A stretch of DNA of 64,000 bases from NCBI RefSeq assembly GCF_009649225.1, contig NZ_WJPP01000001.1:1-64000 (forward strand). The letters run 5' to 3'. The notes below the pieces were generated by a model that was not told the origin of the DNA, did not search any database, and worked only from the letters and a program-made list of their open reading frames with translations. How positions within the stretch are numbered: position 1 is the first letter of the stretch; the number at the start of each line of letters is the position of its first letter. A program made the translations under genes and the position numbers. Positions 35,325-44,862 of this stretch are shown in pieces. This DNA is from Spiribacter salilacus. Lineage in GTDB: Bacteria; Pseudomonadota; Gammaproteobacteria; Nitrococcales; Nitrococcaceae.

Positions 35325-36418
35325 GTCTTATGCCCTGTATCGAGTTTTTTCTCTAGGTTGTGGCTATATCGCGACATGCCGAAGCAGAAGATCCAAAAGC
35401 ATAAGGCCACGAAAAGATAGCCCTCTGCTGCCACTGATCTCCAGGCCGGATCGCTAAGGGTTGAGCGGACCGCGCCGAGCAAATCGAACAAACCGATAAT
35501 CAGCACCAAAGTGGTGTCCTTAAATAGCGAAATGACCGTATTAGCAATACCCGGGATGACGATTTTCAGCGCCTGCGGCAAAATGATTAACCGCATACTG
35601 CGCCAATAACCAAACCCTAGTGCTTGTGCCGCCTCATATTGCCCTTTTGGGATAGCCTGCAAGCCGCCACGTACCACCTCGGCCATATAGGCAGATTGAA
35701 ATAGCGTGATGCCGATTAGCGCGCGCAGCAATTTGTCGAAGCTAACCCCTTGGGGCAGAAAAAGCGGCAGCATGACCGAGGCCATAAATAAAATGGTGAT
35801 CAGCGGAACGGCACGCCAGAATTCAATAAATGTGACACAGATGCCCCGAATGACGGGCATTTCTGAGCGACGGCCTAACGCTAACACGACCCCAATGGGT
35901 AGGGCGGCAATAATGCCCACATACGCAAGAATAAGGGTGAGCATCAGACCGCCCCAGCGCGACGTTGCCACTGGGTCTAGGCCAAAGAAGCCCCCGTTGA
36001 TAAGAACAAAGCCAAGCACGGGAAGCCCGGTGATGCCAAATAAAGCCAACCATTTTCGCCCGGGTGCGCGTGGAAAAAATTGTGGCACCACCGTAATAAG
36101 AAACAGGACAAAGACGATATTAGGCCGCCAGCGCAGCTCAGCGGGGTAAAACCCATAAAGGAAGAACCCGAGGCGTTGTTGGATAAAGATCCAACATGCT
36201 GCGCCCGGTCGGCAGTCATCGGTACCTTCACCCGTCCACACAGCGCTGATTAGGGCCCAGTTAATCACCGGACCAAGCCAAATGATCAGCAAATAGCCCA
36301 CCACCAGAGACGCGATGCTGTTATACCAGGTTGAGAATAAGTTTTGACGAAACCACCCCCACAACCCACGTTCGCTGGGTGGGGGTGGCAGGTCAGGCAA
36401 GGGTTGATGCACGGCCAT
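35321..36418 (-). CDS. aapM: general L-amino acid ABC transporter permease AapM
   Basis: The 365-residue permease has several N-terminal hydrophobic segments and a C-terminal HisM-type domain with '[22 protein letters not shown]' (about 250-272). The large extracytoplasmic loop containing '[10 protein letters not shown]' is a feature of AapM-type permeases. It is co-translated with aapP. Confidence 0.92.
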   Translation of the reverse strand: MAVHQPLPDLPPPPSERGLWGWFRQNLFSTWYNSIASLVVGYLLIIWLGPVINWALISAVWTGEGTDDCRPGAACWIFIQQRLGFFLYGFYPAELRWRPNIVFVLFLITVVPQFFPRAPGRKWLALFGITGLPVLGFVLINGGFFGLDPVATSRWGGLMLTLILAYVGIIAALPIGVVLALGRRSEMPVIRGICVTFIEFWRAVPLITILFMASVMLPLFLPQGVSFDKLLRALIGITLFQSAYMAEVVRGGLQAIPKGQYEAAQALGFGYWRSMRLIILPQALKIVIPGIANTVISLFKDTTLVLIIGLFDLLGAVRSTLSDPAWRSVAAEGYLFVALCFWIFCFGMSRYSHNLEKKLDTGHKT

Positions 36419-36423
36419 CGTGT

Positions 36424-37611
36424 CTATCGCTCCTTGAGGGCAACTGCCCGGTTGTAGATATTCATCAGCATAGAGATCGAAAGGCTAATCGTTAGATAAA
36501 CCGCCATCGTGATTGCAACAATTTCTACCGCTTGGCCAGTTTGGTTGAGTGTGGTGCCCATAAACACGTTGACCAAGTCGGGGTACCCAATAGCGGTTGC
36601 TAACGAAGAATTCTTCGTGAGGTTGAGATACTGACTCGTGAGTGGAGGAATAATCACCCTTAGCGCCTGCGGCACGATCACCAAACGAAGTACGCGGCGC
36701 GGTGGCAACCCCAATGCCGCGGCCGCTTCGGTTTGCCCGCGGCTGACCGATATAATGCCCGAGCGCACAATCTCTGCAATAAATGAAGCGGTATACAGCG
36801 TGAGCGCTAAAAGCAGAGCGCCGAGCTCAGGAATAACAGTAATCCCGCCGCGGAAATTAAACCCACTGAGCGCAGGCACATCCCAGCCAATGGGGGAGCC
36901 CAGCGCAAAATAGGCAATGATAGGGGCGCCGAGGATGAGCGCAGCGGATACGGGCAATACCGGAAAGAATTGCCCGGTTGCTGCTTGGCGCCGTTTGGCC
37001 CAGCGCGCTATGGCAAGGCTGATGATGATGGCGATAATCAGCACAATCCCTACGGCGCCCGAGCCTGCCTCAAAAATGGGCTTTGGAAGGACGATGCCGC
37101 GCAAGTTTAAAAAGGCAACCTCGCCGATGCTTACACTTTGTCGTGGTGAGGGCAGTGTGCCCAAAACGGCGAAGTACCAGAAAAAAATCTGTAGCAACAA
37201 CGGAATGTTGCGGAATATCTCGATGTACGCGAGCGCGAGGCGCGCAATCAGCCAATTGTTTGATAGTCGCAGCACGCCAACGATAAATCCTACAATCGTG
37301 GCGAAAATAATCCCTAAGCCCGAGACGAGTAATGTGTTGGCAAGGCCAACAAAAAAAGTTCGCCCGTAACTCATGGATTCGTTGTATTCAATCAGACTCA
37401 TGACAATGCCAAAACCGGCGGATGAGTCTAAAAAGCCAAAGCCCGTGCTAATACCACGGCTGGCCATGTTGGTTAATGTGTTTTGAAACAGTGAGTAGCC
37501 AACCCATGCAACCGCTAGGATGGCTAAAATTTGAAATACCGCGGAACGAACCCGGGGATCATTCCAGGGTTTGACGCTAGATTTTGGCGGAAGTGACGGG
37601 TCGCTGTTCAT
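36424..37611 (-). CDS. aapQ: general L-amino acid ABC transporter permease AapQ
   Basis: The roughly 395-residue permease is of the HisM type with the loop 'EIVRSGIISVSRGQTEAAAALG' and the long inserted periplasmic domain characteristic of AapQ. The Met at 37611 is favoured because GGGGATAGG lies directly upstream; a start nine codons earlier lacks a site. It is separated from aapM by 5 nt. Confidence 0.92.
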   Translation of the reverse strand: MNSDPSLPPKSSVKPWNDPRVRSAVFQILAILAVAWVGYSLFQNTLTNMASRGISTGFGFLDSSAGFGIVMSLIEYNESMSYGRTFFVGLANTLLVSGLGIIFATIVGFIVGVLRLSNNWLIARLALAYIEIFRNIPLLLQIFFWYFAVLGTLPSPRQSVSIGEVAFLNLRGIVLPKPIFEAGSGAVGIVLIIAIIISLAIARWAKRRQAATGQFFPVLPVSAALILGAPIIAYFALGSPIGWDVPALSGFNFRGGITVIPELGALLLALTLYTASFIAEIVRSGIISVSRGQTEAAAALGLPPRRVLRLVIVPQALRVIIPPLTSQYLNLTKNSSLATAIGYPDLVNVFMGTTLNQTGQAVEIVAITMAVYLTISLSISMLMNIYNRAVALKER

Positions 37612-37694
37612 CCTATCCCCAGCAAAATCCGGTGACACCGGCCGCAGTATAACTGCCGTACCTGTGCCACCGGTTACCTAATGGTTACCCTTGC

Positions 37695-38714
37695 TTAGCG
37701 AACCGGTGGGGCGTAGAGAATGCCACCATCTGTCCACAATGCATTGACGCCACGGCTCAGGCCGATTGGGGTATCAGGGCCCACGTTCCGCTCAAACATC
37801 TCGCCATAGTTGCCGACCTGGCTGATGACTTGATAGCCAAAATCAGCGGGCAGGTTCAACAAGTCGCCCATGTCTCCGGCCGTGCCAACGATACGTTGAA
37901 CATTCGGATTATCAGACGACAGCATGTCATCCACATTATCCATGCTCACGCCATATTCTTCGGCGTTGATTTGCAGGAATAACACCCACTTGACGACATT
38001 AAACCACTCGTCATCACCCTGACGGACAACAGGCCCTAAGGGCTCTTTGGAGATGATCTCAGGCAGAACCACCGCGCTGGATGGGTCGCTGAGCTGAGTC
38101 CGCAACGCGGCGAGCTGTGAAGTATCTGAGGTCAGAATGTCACACCGGTTGTTGTCAAATCCAGAAACAGACTGCTCAGAGGTATCGAACACGATGGCTT
38201 CATATTCCATACCATTGGCACGGAAATAATCGGCTAAGTTCAACTCTGTGGTGGTGCCAGCCTGAATACAGACGGAAGCGCCATCGAGCTGAGTTGCACT
38301 ATCAACGCCGAGTTCGGATTTCACTAGGAAGCCCTGACCATCGTAGTAGTTGGTGCCGGTAAAGTTAAGACCGAGCGACGCATCGCGAACGGTCGTCCAC
38401 GTGGTGTTGCGGGAGAGCATGTCGATCTCACCGGACTGCAAGGCGGTAAAACGCTCTGCCGCGGTTAATGGAACAAACTCAACGGCGTCTGCGTTACCAA
38501 GGACAGCAGCGGCAACGGCGCGGCAGGTATCGACGTCGATACCCCGCCAAGTGCCATCACTGTCAGGTTGAGAAAAACCGGGAAGACCGGTGCTAACACC
38601 ACAACGCAGTTCACCTGCGCTTTGAACATCTTCTAAGGTAGCCGCTTGGGCTTGCATGCCCAGTGTAAGCAACCCAGCGGTTGCGAGACTGATTGAAGCA
38701 AGTGTCTTTTTCAT
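37695..38714 (-). CDS. aapJ: general L-amino acid ABC transporter binding protein AapJ
   Basis: The 339-residue periplasmic protein has a signal peptide cut after 'MQAQA'. An SBP_bac_3 fold is seen ('LRCGVSTGLPGFSQPDSDGTWRGIDVDTCRAVAAA'), with the paired cysteine positions of the AapJ/BztA family ('RCG', 'TCR', 'SVCIQAG', 'RCDILTSD'). It is first in the aapJQMP operon and preceded by AGGGA. It binds a broad range of L-amino acids in characterised relatives. Confidence 0.92.
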   Translation of the reverse strand: MKKTLASISLATAGLLTLGMQAQAATLEDVQSAGELRCGVSTGLPGFSQPDSDGTWRGIDVDTCRAVAAAVLGNADAVEFVPLTAAERFTALQSGEIDMLSRNTTWTTVRDASLGLNFTGTNYYDGQGFLVKSELGVDSATQLDGASVCIQAGTTTELNLADYFRANGMEYEAIVFDTSEQSVSGFDNNRCDILTSDTSQLAALRTQLSDPSSAVVLPEIISKEPLGPVVRQGDDEWFNVVKWVLFLQINAEEYGVSMDNVDDMLSSDNPNVQRIVGTAGDMGDLLNLPADFGYQVISQVGNYGEMFERNVGPDTPIGLSRGVNALWTDGGILYAPPVR

Positions 38715-38873
38715 GATTTACATATCCCTGTTGGTGAAAGTATCCACAGAATCGAAAGCAATAAGCATGCCATTACCCTTTTTCTTGTCCTTAACGGGCA
38801 TTTCCACCTCTGTGTAGTTTCTTTTATGGCATATCTGCACCATATTGAACAAATCGTTTTTTAGGTGCACCAA

Positions 38874-40019
38874 ATGGAAGCAAGTTTTTTTCAGCTCAAT
38901 TTATCACCACAAACCCAATGGGGGCGCGGGTCTGCAAGTTTTTCAGTAACTAAAATCAGTCAGTGGGGGCGCCGTGTATTTTTGGTGCATGGCAGTGCGT
39001 TTGAGCGTATTGAGTGGTTTTACAATGCGCTTATCGCAGAGGGACTTCAGATTGAGCGGTTTACATGCGCACAAGAGCCCACACTCGACTTAGTGGAGCG
39101 GGGTAGTAGAATTGCGCGGGAATTTTCAGCGGAAGTTATTGTGGCAATTGGCGGTGGGGCAGTTATTGACTGCGCAAAAGGCATTGCGGGGCTTGCACCC
39201 GCCTCAGGCGCTCTTTTGGACTATCTTGAGGTGGTCGGTAGCGGTAAAACGCTGGAGACGCAGCCTTTGCCATTGATTGCATTGCCAACCACGGCCGGCA
39301 CTGGCGCAGAAGCAACGGCCAATGCGGTGATAGACGTGCCTGCGGCCGCCCGGAAAGTTTCACTGCGAGATAGGCGGTTACTGCCGCAGTTAGCCGTGAT
39401 TGATCCGGGCTTAACGGATGGCTGCCCAGCTCAGGTCACGCTGGCCAGTGGGCTTGATGCCATCACTCAAGTGATTGAGCCGTATGTCAGCGGTAAGGCT
39501 AATCGGTTTTCTGATGCGCTTTGTCGCGCGGCCATACCGCTGGGGTTAAGCGCATTGCAAAGGCTCATGACACAAGACAGCCGCAACGCACGTGATGACA
39601 TGGCATGGTGCAGTTATTGTGGTGGTGTGGCTTTAGCCAATGCAGGGTTAGGGGCGGTGCACGGCCTGGCAGGCCCGCTTGGTGGCGTTATGCATGGCCC
39701 GCATGGCGCAATTGCCGGCCGGCTGTTGCCGGCGGTGCTAGCAGAAAACAGCCGCCAGGCAGTTGGCCTAGCGCAAGACCGGCTACGTGAGGTTCAGCAG
39801 TGGTTGGGTGATGCGTTTGATGTGTCTGGATCAGACGCAATTAAGGCGCTTGAGGCATGGATTGATCGATGTGGACTCCCAAGGCTGGGAGAAATGGGCT
39901 TAAAAGACGAGCAAATTGTCTCCGTTGCTGAAGCAGCAGCAGAGTCATCATCAATGCGCGGTAATCCCGTGCCGTTAACAAAAGCGCAATTAATCAATAT
40001 TTTGCAATGCAGTATTTAG
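38874..40019 (+). CDS. iron-type alcohol dehydrogenase
   Basis: The 381-residue enzyme is a group III (Fe-dependent) alcohol dehydrogenase. The NAD-binding 'AIGGGAVIDCAKGIA' lies at about 92-106, 'LPTTAGTGAEATANAV' follows, and the metal-site stretch includes 'GLDAITQVIEPY', 'GAVHGLAGPLGG' and 'MHGPHGAIAGRLLP'. The substrate could be a hydroxy-acid alcohol; DddB of DMSP loci is of this family. An in-frame GTG three codons earlier is possible. Its 3' end overlaps dctQ by 13 nt, so the oxidoreductase and TRAP subunits are co-transcribed. Confidence 0.9.
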   Translation: MEASFFQLNLSPQTQWGRGSASFSVTKISQWGRRVFLVHGSAFERIEWFYNALIAEGLQIERFTCAQEPTLDLVERGSRIAREFSAEVIVAIGGGAVIDCAKGIAGLAPASGALLDYLEVVGSGKTLETQPLPLIALPTTAGTGAEATANAVIDVPAAARKVSLRDRRLLPQLAVIDPGLTDGCPAQVTLASGLDAITQVIEPYVSGKANRFSDALCRAAIPLGLSALQRLMTQDSRNARDDMAWCSYCGGVALANAGLGAVHGLAGPLGGVMHGPHGAIAGRLLPAVLAENSRQAVGLAQDRLREVQQWLGDAFDVSGSDAIKALEAWIDRCGLPRLGEMGLKDEQIVSVAEAAAESSSMRGNPVPLTKAQLINILQCSI

Positions 40020-40531
40020 TAGTTTTGAGCCGAACAATTGATCGTGCCAATTGGCTGGTGGGGCAGGGGCTACGGTGGATTGCCCTTGTTTTGGTTGTCT
40101 TGGGCGTGGTCAATGTGGTGGGGCGGTATTTAGGGGCGCAGCTGGGCATGCAGCTAAGCTCAAATAGCCTTTTAGAAGCGCAGATTCAGGCGTTTAATGT
40201 GATGTTTTTGCTAGGTGGGGCCTATCTGCTTTTAGAAAACGGGCATATTCGGGTTGATGTGTTGCATAGCAAATTCAGCGCGCACACCAAGGCTTGGATT
40301 GATTTTTTGGGTTCCGTTTTACTACTGATCCCATTTTGCCTGCTGATGCTGGGGTATTCTTTTGATTACGTTCTTAGGGCATGGCAGCGGTTAGAAGTAA
40401 GCCCAAACCCGGGCGGTTTGCCGCTCTATCCGATCAAAACCGTCTTGCTCATTGGCTTTACGTTATTGCTTTTACAGGGGGTCAGCCAGGCCATTAAAGC
40501 GGCGGCGGTGATTCGTCAGGGGCGGCAATGA
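40007..40531 (+). CDS. dctQ: TRAP transporter small membrane subunit DctQ
   Basis: The 174-residue protein has four hydrophobic helices and the DctQ-type 'ENGHIRVDVLHSKFSAHTKAWIDFLGS' loop. It supports the large subunit and binding protein of a sodium-driven tripartite transporter. It overlaps both neighbours (13 nt with the dehydrogenase, 4 nt with dctM). Confidence 0.92.
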   Translation: MQYLVVLSRTIDRANWLVGQGLRWIALVLVVLGVVNVVGRYLGAQLGMQLSSNSLLEAQIQAFNVMFLLGGAYLLLENGHIRVDVLHSKFSAHTKAWIDFLGSVLLLIPFCLLMLGYSFDYVLRAWQRLEVSPNPGGLPLYPIKTVLLIGFTLLLLQGVSQAIKAAAVIRQGRQ

Positions 40532-41895
40532 TGGAGTTTTTGCCGCTGGGCATGTTTGTTGTTTTGCTGCTGTTTTTACTCAGTGGCTATCCGGTGGCAT
40601 TTGGACTGGCAGGCACTTCTTTAGTCTTTATCCTGATTGGTAGTGACTGGCTACCCTCGTTAGGCCTAGCGCTGCCCTGGGAGCCGAGTTTTCGGCTAGC
40701 CCGCTTGAATGTGCTGCCGCAGCGTGTGTATGGCTCGATCATGGATAATTACACGCTGGTAGCCGTGCCATTTTTCGTGTTTATGGGCACCATGCTCCAG
40801 CGCTCTGGCCTTGCTGAGGATCTGCTTCAAACCATGGGCCGGCTATTTGGGCCGATGCGCGGCGGGCTGGCGATATCAGTGGTCATTGTTGGCGTGCTGC
40901 TAGCGGCGGCAACCGGTGTGGTTGGCGCATCGGTGGTTACGATGGGCGTTTTGGCTCTGCCAATTATGCTGAAGAATCGCTACGACCATCGGTTAGCCAC
41001 GGGCACGATTGCCGCCAGCGGCACATTAGGACAAATCATTCCACCTTCTATTGTGCTGATCATACTCGGTGATCAGATGGGCGTTAATGTGGGCGATTTG
41101 TTTCTAGGGGCAATGATTCCTGGGGTCATGTTGGGGGTGTGTTACATCCTTTGGATTATTTGGATTGCATGGCTTAAACCCGATCAAGCCCCAGCGCTAC
41201 AAGCACCGGTTGACGGAACCACTCAAGAGCACTTAGCCCTTGCCGTGCTGCGCTGTTTGATTCCGCCATTAGGTTTGGTAGCCGCGGTATTAGGAACGAT
41301 ATTCTTTGGTATTGCCACGCCAACAGAAGCCGGTGCAATGGGGGCTTTGGGGGCCACATTGTTAGCGCTAGCTTATCGAAAACTCAATCGTGAAAACCTC
41401 TTGGCAGTGGCAGATACCACGGTGCGCCTGACGACGATGGTGTTCATTATTTTAGTCGGTGCAACGGTATTTGCCGCCGTGTTTAGTGCGATGGGCGGCA
41501 AATGGATTATCGAAGACTTTCTGCTGAGTCTGCCCGGTGGTGAGCTGAGCTTTATTTTGTTTGTCATGCTCACGATCTTTATCCTAGGTTTTTTCCTCGA
41601 TTTTATAGAGATCACCTTTATTGTGGTGCCTTTAATTGCCCCAATCGCAATGAACTTTGGCCTTGATCCGATTTGGTTTGGGGTGCTCATTGCGATGAAC
41701 TTGCAGGCATCCTTTTTGACGCCGCCGTTTGGCTTTTCACTCTTTTATTTGCGGGGCGTAACGCCACCAGCGGTGGCAACTGGATCTATTTACCGCGGAA
41801 TTATCCCCTTTATTGGGATACAGCTATTTATGTTGGTGGTTATCGTGATTTGGCCAGAAATAGTGACCTGGTTGCCGAGTATTTCAAAAGGATAG
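40528..41895 (+). CDS. dctM: TRAP transporter large membrane subunit DctM
   Basis: The 455-residue protein has 11 or 12 hydrophobic segments and the family signatures 'SVVTMGVLALPIML..GYDHRLATGTIAASGTLGQIIPPSI' and 'GFFLDFIEITFIVVPLIAPI'. It is the transport subunit. The partner periplasmic protein is encoded convergently 37 nt away rather than in the same operon. Confidence 0.94.
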   Translation: MMEFLPLGMFVVLLLFLLSGYPVAFGLAGTSLVFILIGSDWLPSLGLALPWEPSFRLARLNVLPQRVYGSIMDNYTLVAVPFFVFMGTMLQRSGLAEDLLQTMGRLFGPMRGGLAISVVIVGVLLAAATGVVGASVVTMGVLALPIMLKNRYDHRLATGTIAASGTLGQIIPPSIVLIILGDQMGVNVGDLFLGAMIPGVMLGVCYILWIIWIAWLKPDQAPALQAPVDGTTQEHLALAVLRCLIPPLGLVAAVLGTIFFGIATPTEAGAMGALGATLLALAYRKLNRENLLAVADTTVRLTTMVFIILVGATVFAAVFSAMGGKWIIEDFLLSLPGGELSFILFVMLTIFILGFFLDFIEITFIVVPLIAPIAMNFGLDPIWFGVLIAMNLQASFLTPPFGFSLFYLRGVTPPAVATGSIYRGIIPFIGIQLFMLVVIVIWPEIVTWLPSISKG

Positions 41896-41921
41896 CGGAG
41901 GCCAAGTTTATGACCTCCGCT
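41894..41921. terminator. inverted repeat between convergent dctM and takP
   Basis: AGCGGAGG and CCTCCGCT form a perfect 8-bp stem with a 12-nt loop right at the dctM stop. No T-run follows on either side, so efficient intrinsic termination is uncertain. It is the only structured element in this short convergent gap. Confidence 0.4.
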
Positions 41922-41932
41922 GCTGCGGCTTA

Positions 41933-43015
41933 TTAGCCTTGGTTGCGATAGATAAAGGACTGGTAGCGATGGCTGTTTTGTCCGTTCCAACCACGAACTC
42001 GAGCCAAGAAAGCAGACCACTCACCGTGGATGCGGGCATAGTCGGCGTTGCTCATGTCTTCTTCATGCACGGCTTGAGCACCTTCCTCAAACGCGGTTAA
42101 TACCGAATCAGGGAAATACCGAATCTCAACCCCTTGTGCTTGCAGCTCATCCAGCGCAACGGGATTGAGCGATAAGTAACGAGCAGCCATCCAAGTATTG
42201 GCCTCAGCACAGCAAGCCTGGATTTGCGCTTTAATATCCGCAGGGAATTCATTCCAGACATCTAAGTTGAAGTAAAAGCCCAGCATGGCACTTGGCTCTG
42301 CCCAGCTTGGCAAATAGTAGTATTGCGCAACATTTTGCATACCTAAGATCTGATCGTCGTAGGGGCCAACCCATTCCGCAGCATCTAATGCGCCGCGCTC
42401 CATGGCGGTAAATACCTCACCACCAGGCAGCTGTTGAATGCTAACGCCCGCTTTGGCCATCACGCGCCCACCCTGGCCAGGAAAGCGCATACGAAGGCCC
42501 TCAAGATCAGCAGGGCTGTTAATTTCGGTGTTAAACCAGCCGCCACATTGAGCACTGGTATTTCCGCCAGGGAATGCAATCATGTTGTCGCGAGCATTGA
42601 GCTCGTTCCAAAGCTCTTGGCCGCCGCCGGCGTACATCCAGGCATTTTGCTCATCAAGCGTCATCCCAAAAGGGATGGCGGTAAAAAAGCCATGCGCGGG
42701 GTTTTTGCCGATAAAGTAATACGGCGCGGTATGACAGCACTCAAACGCACCGCTAGAAACGGCATCATAAACCTCCAGAGGACCTACCTCAGCACCACCG
42801 GGTGAAGTTCTGACCTGAACATCTCCATCCGTCATCACTGCGATGCGCTCGGCAAAATATTCCGCCGTGCCATAGAGATTGTCTAGGGCAGCAGGCCAAG
42901 ACGTTGGCATGTTCAGCTGAAAGCGAGTGGGTTGTGCAATAACGGCCGGTGCGTTGATTGCACCTGCGGCGACAAGGCCGGTACCGGCCCCCTTTAGAAA
43001 ACCACGACGATCCAT
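41933..43015 (-). CDS. TRAP transporter substrate-binding protein, TakP-like (2-oxo/hydroxy acids)
   Basis: The 360-residue protein starts with a twin-arginine signal ('MDRRGFLKGAGTG'). It is closely similar to the TakP group, which binds 2-oxoacids or lactate with a cation: 'SSGAFECCHTAPYYFIGKNP', 'FPGGNTSAQCGGWF' and 'WVGPYDDQILG' are all present. The Met at 43015 is fixed by GGAGGAG upstream. It reads toward dctQM, so expression is separate from the membrane subunits even though they most likely work together. Confidence 0.9.
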   Translation of the reverse strand: MDRRGFLKGAGTGLVAAGAINAPAVIAQPTRFQLNMPTSWPAALDNLYGTAEYFAERIAVMTDGDVQVRTSPGGAEVGPLEVYDAVSSGAFECCHTAPYYFIGKNPAHGFFTAIPFGMTLDEQNAWMYAGGGQELWNELNARDNMIAFPGGNTSAQCGGWFNTEINSPADLEGLRMRFPGQGGRVMAKAGVSIQQLPGGEVFTAMERGALDAAEWVGPYDDQILGMQNVAQYYYLPSWAEPSAMLGFYFNLDVWNEFPADIKAQIQACCAEANTWMAARYLSLNPVALDELQAQGVEIRYFPDSVLTAFEEGAQAVHEEDMSNADYARIHGEWSAFLARVRGWNGQNSHRYQSFIYRNQG

Positions 43016-43157
43016 AAGGATTCTCCTCCATGACGTTTTAATGACATGCGAAGCGTACACGCGAGTAGCGCGTTAAGGAAAGCGAGTGGTTGATATAGGA
43101 AAGTATTGTGTGAGCGGGCATGATTAATTTGAGGACAATTTGGAAAGAGGGTGTCGC

Positions 43158-43907
43158 ATGAAAATACTGGTGACCGTCAAACGCGCAGTGGATTATACCG
43201 TGAGAGTTCGGCCGCTTACGGATGGCTCGGGTGTAGACATTGCCAATGCGAAAATGTCGATGAATCCGTTTGATGAAATTGCGCTTGAGCAAGCGGTGCA
43301 GCTTAAAGAGGCGGGGGTTGCAGACGAGATTGTCGCGGTCAGCATTGGCAATTCAGGCAGTCAAGATGTGCTGCGCTCGGCGCTGGCCTTTGGCGCAGAT
43401 CGAGCGCTATTGGTGCAAACGGATGCGGTGCTCGAGCCCGTGGCGGTATCGCGTATTCTGGCTAAAATTACCGCAGATGAGGCGCCGCAGTTGGTGCTGA
43501 TGGGTAAACAGGCCATTGACGATGATGCGAGTCAGACACCGCAGATGTTGGCAGCACGGATGGGCTGGGCGCAGGGGACCTTTGCCTGTGGGCTGACAAT
43601 GGGTGACGCAGAGGTCACGGTGGTACGCGAGGTTGACGGCGGCACCCAAACGCTGGCGCTACCGCTACCTGCCGTTGTGAGTGTCGATTTGCGGTTGAAT
43701 GAACCCCGGTATCTTAAATTACCCGACATCATGAAAGCCAAGCGTAAACCTCTAGAAGTTCAACCCTTAGAAGAAATGGGCGTTGATGTTGGCACAAAGA
43801 CTCGTATTACCCACTACGCGGAGCCGCCCGAGCGAAAGCCCGGTGTGCGGGTTCAGTCTGTCAGCGAGTTGATCGATCGATTAGTTAACGAAGCAAAGGT
43901 GCTCTGA
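43158..43907 (+). CDS. etfB: electron transfer flavoprotein beta subunit
   Basis: The 249-residue protein is a standard EtfB: 'MKILVTVKRAVDY', AMP-binding 'LVLMGKQAIDDDASQTPQMLAARMGW' and the recognition-loop region 'ALPLPAVVSVDLRLNEPRYLKLPDIMKAKRK'. The ATG at 43158 follows GAGGGTG and fits the family start better than an upstream TTG. It is followed after 1 nt by etfA. Confidence 0.96.
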   Translation: MKILVTVKRAVDYTVRVRPLTDGSGVDIANAKMSMNPFDEIALEQAVQLKEAGVADEIVAVSIGNSGSQDVLRSALAFGADRALLVQTDAVLEPVAVSRILAKITADEAPQLVLMGKQAIDDDASQTPQMLAARMGWAQGTFACGLTMGDAEVTVVREVDGGTQTLALPLPAVVSVDLRLNEPRYLKLPDIMKAKRKPLEVQPLEEMGVDVGTKTRITHYAEPPERKPGVRVQSVSELIDRLVNEAKVL

Positions 43908-43908
43908 T

Positions 43909-44853
43909 ATGGCCGTATTAGTAGTAGCAGATCACAGTGGTGGAACCCTGGCCGATGGAACAGCGCGCACAATTACCGCAGCGCTTGAGCTGGATGCAAC
44001 GGTTGATGTGCTGGTGGCGGGCGAGCATGCGCAGTCGGTAGCCGAGCAGGCCGCGGCATTAAACGGCGTTAACCGCGTTCGTATTTGTGAGGATGCGGCC
44101 TATGCACATCAGCTAGCAGAGCCGATGGCTACATTGATTTTATCGATCATCGATGAATATTCGGCTGTGATGGCGCCGGGTAGTACTCAGGGGCGTGATG
44201 TATTGCCAAGAGTAGCTGCGGTTTTGGATGTGGCGCAGTTATCAGAGATTACTCGCGTAATTGATAAAAACACCTTTGAGCGCCCCATCTACGCGGGTAA
44301 TGTCATGGCAACGGTGGCTTGTGATGAATCAACCCAAGTTATCACGGTACGAACCACCGCTTTTGAGCCTGCAGCGTCTGGGCAAAGTGCGTTGATTGAG
44401 GCGGTGCCTGCCCCAGAGACGCCGGTTGCTGCGCGGTTTGTAGAAGAATCGGTGGTGCGCTCTGAGCGACCAGAGTTAGGGTCGGCTAAAGTTGTAATTT
44501 CTGGCGGGCGTGGCGTTGGGAGTGCAGAAGGGTTTAAGCTGTTGGAAAAGGTCGCCGATGAACTCAATGCAGCCATTGGGGCATCGAGGGCCGCTGTCGA
44601 TGCCGGATATGTGCCTAACGACTACCAAGTTGGGCAAACGGGCAAGGCGGTAGCCCCCGATCTCTACATCGCGGTTGGGATTTCAGGCGCAATACAACAC
44701 TGGGCAGGAATGAAGGACAGTAAAGTGGTTGTGGCAATTAACCGCGACGAAGACTGTCCGATGATACAAACAGCCGACTATGCATTAGTGGCGGATTTGT
44801 TTGATGCACTGCCTGAACTGGAGGAGGGCCTTGCGCAGCTGAAGGCCCAGTAA
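43909..44853 (+). CDS. etfA: electron transfer flavoprotein alpha subunit
   Basis: The 314-residue protein has the C-terminal FAD domain with 'VISGGRGVGSAEGFKLLEKVADELNAAIGASRAAVDAGY', 'QVGQTGKAVAPDLYIAVGISGAIQHWAGM' and 'INRDEDCPMIQTADY'. With EtfB it shuttles electrons from acyl-CoA or related dehydrogenases to ETF:quinone oxidoreductase. No dehydrogenase or ETF-QO gene is present in the window. Confidence 0.96.
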   Translation: MAVLVVADHSGGTLADGTARTITAALELDATVDVLVAGEHAQSVAEQAAALNGVNRVRICEDAAYAHQLAEPMATLILSIIDEYSAVMAPGSTQGRDVLPRVAAVLDVAQLSEITRVIDKNTFERPIYAGNVMATVACDESTQVITVRTTAFEPAASGQSALIEAVPAPETPVAARFVEESVVRSERPELGSAKVVISGGRGVGSAEGFKLLEKVADELNAAIGASRAAVDAGYVPNDYQVGQTGKAVAPDLYIAVGISGAIQHWAGMKDSKVVVAINRDEDCPMIQTADYALVADLFDALPELEEGLAQLKAQ

Positions 44854-44862
44854 GGAGGGGCC

